NCBI GenBank assembly: GCA_019752775.1
Contig: JAIELU010000080.1
Coordinates: 1 to 5,221 of the forward strand
Direction: 5' to 3'
Source of the DNA: Campylobacterales bacterium
GTDB lineage: Bacteria > Campylobacterota > Campylobacteria > Campylobacterales > Arcobacteraceae
Length of the DNA: 5,221 nucleotides
Shown: piece after piece, positions 4,930 to 5,221 of the stretch
Numbering within the stretch: position 1 is the stretch's first letter
How the letters are laid out: every line of letters starts with the position of its first letter
The notes under the pieces: model-generated
What the model saw: only the letters and a program-made list of their open reading frames with translations
Told to the model about the DNA's origin: nothing
The model's database searches: none
Made by a program: the position numbers and the translations under genes

Positions 4930-5221
4930 TTAACCCTTAGCAATTAAAATTTGGGCTTGTGCCTTAAGATAAATATTTAACTCATATATCTTTCTTGAAA
5001 GTATTTGGTGAAAAGTATAAGCAAATATAGCAACAAAAATACCAGCTGCTGTTGCAACTAATGCTTCACTAATTGCAGGTGCAATAATAGCAAAAGCAAC
5101 TTTTGATTGATTTGCAAATTTTGCAAAAGATTCTAATATTCCAATAACTGTTCCAAAAAGACCAATAAATGGAGATGTTGAAGAAATTATTGCTAACCAT
5201 GAAATTCCTGAACTTGCATCT
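4930..5221 (-). CDS. tolQ: Tol-Pal motor subunit TolQ, C-terminal part (MotA/TolQ/ExbB family)
   Basis: Only the last 96 codons are visible; the frame enters from the window edge and ends at TAA 4930-4932. The fragment has the family's two C-terminal membrane helices. The first is SPFIGLFGTVIGILESF (fragment residues 16-32), with the GLFGTV signature. The second is APAISEALVATAAGIFVAIF (48-67), followed by a basic/amphipathic cytoplasmic tail ending QAQILIAKG. TolQ forms the ring around TolR that channels protons and drives TolA. The tolR start lies 4 nt downstream and its ribosome site overlaps the end of tolQ, so the genes are closely coupled. The sequence alone cannot separate TolQ from ExbB; the cluster decides it. 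The 5' end and operon promoter lie outside the window. Confidence 0.93.
   Translation of the reverse strand, partial: DASSGISWLAIISSTSPFIGLFGTVIGILESFAKFANQSKVAFAIIAPAISEALVATAAGIFVAIFAYTFHQILSRKIYELNIYLKAQAQILIAKG
4934..4938 (-). promoter_or_regulatory. Shine-Dalgarno site deciding the tolR GTG start
   Basis: AAGGG on the minus strand is part of the last tolQ codons (AAG GGT TAA) and sits 8 nt before the GTG at 4925. No comparable site lies at the right distance before the TTG at 4943. Confidence 0.75.

Overview
The window is a very AT-rich stretch (roughly a quarter to a third G+C by eye) with every gene on the minus strand. It is a Tol-Pal cell-envelope cluster. Read 5' to 3' on the minus strand, from high to low coordinates, the order is tolQ (5' end outside the window), tolR, a tolA/tonB-type gene, tolB, a 513-bp gap without a gene, pal, a cpoB/ybgF-type TPR gene, and slyD (3' end outside the window). 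Base composition, Lys/Asn/Ile-rich proteins, and the arrangement of tol-pal, then a TPR gene, then slyD point to Campylobacterota. As I recall, the same arrangement occurs around exbB3-exbD3-Cj0111-tolB-omp18-Cj0114-slyD of Campylobacter jejuni. A pair of C-terminal cysteines in Pal also resembles Helicobacter Pal/Omp18. An Arcobacter-group genome is the best guess, but the genus is inference.

Region 5221 to 2530 holds four tightly packed genes, tolQ-tolR-tolA-tolB, with gaps of 3 to 5 nt. TolQ and TolR form the inner-membrane motor that uses the proton-motive force. The TolA-type protein carries that energy across the periplasm, and TolB is the periplasmic beta-propeller that shuttles between TolA and Pal. 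The tolR start is best placed at a GTG (4925) rather than at a TTG further upstream that overlaps tolQ.

Region 2529 to 2017 is the odd part. It is a 513-bp, extremely AT-rich gap that splits tolB from pal. It contains a perfect 26-bp palindrome just after tolB, a second hairpin, and a bidirectional-looking intrinsic terminator about 90 bp upstream of pal. A -10-like box lies 30 bp before the pal start. The longest ATG-started reading frame I found there is 19 codons. The gap therefore looks like a terminator/promoter junction, possibly holding an untranslated RNA.

Region 2016 to 1 holds pal, cpoB-like and slyD. The gap between pal and cpoB is 5 nt and that between cpoB and slyD is 17 nt. The cpoB-like gene has no evident Shine-Dalgarno and is probably translationally coupled to pal. 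Pal anchors the outer membrane to peptidoglycan. The TPR protein probably links the Tol machine to peptidoglycan synthesis, and SlyD is a cytoplasmic peptidyl-prolyl isomerase/chaperone. Most of the window is conventional; the points worth checking are the tolB-pal gap and several small departures from the E. coli Tol model.
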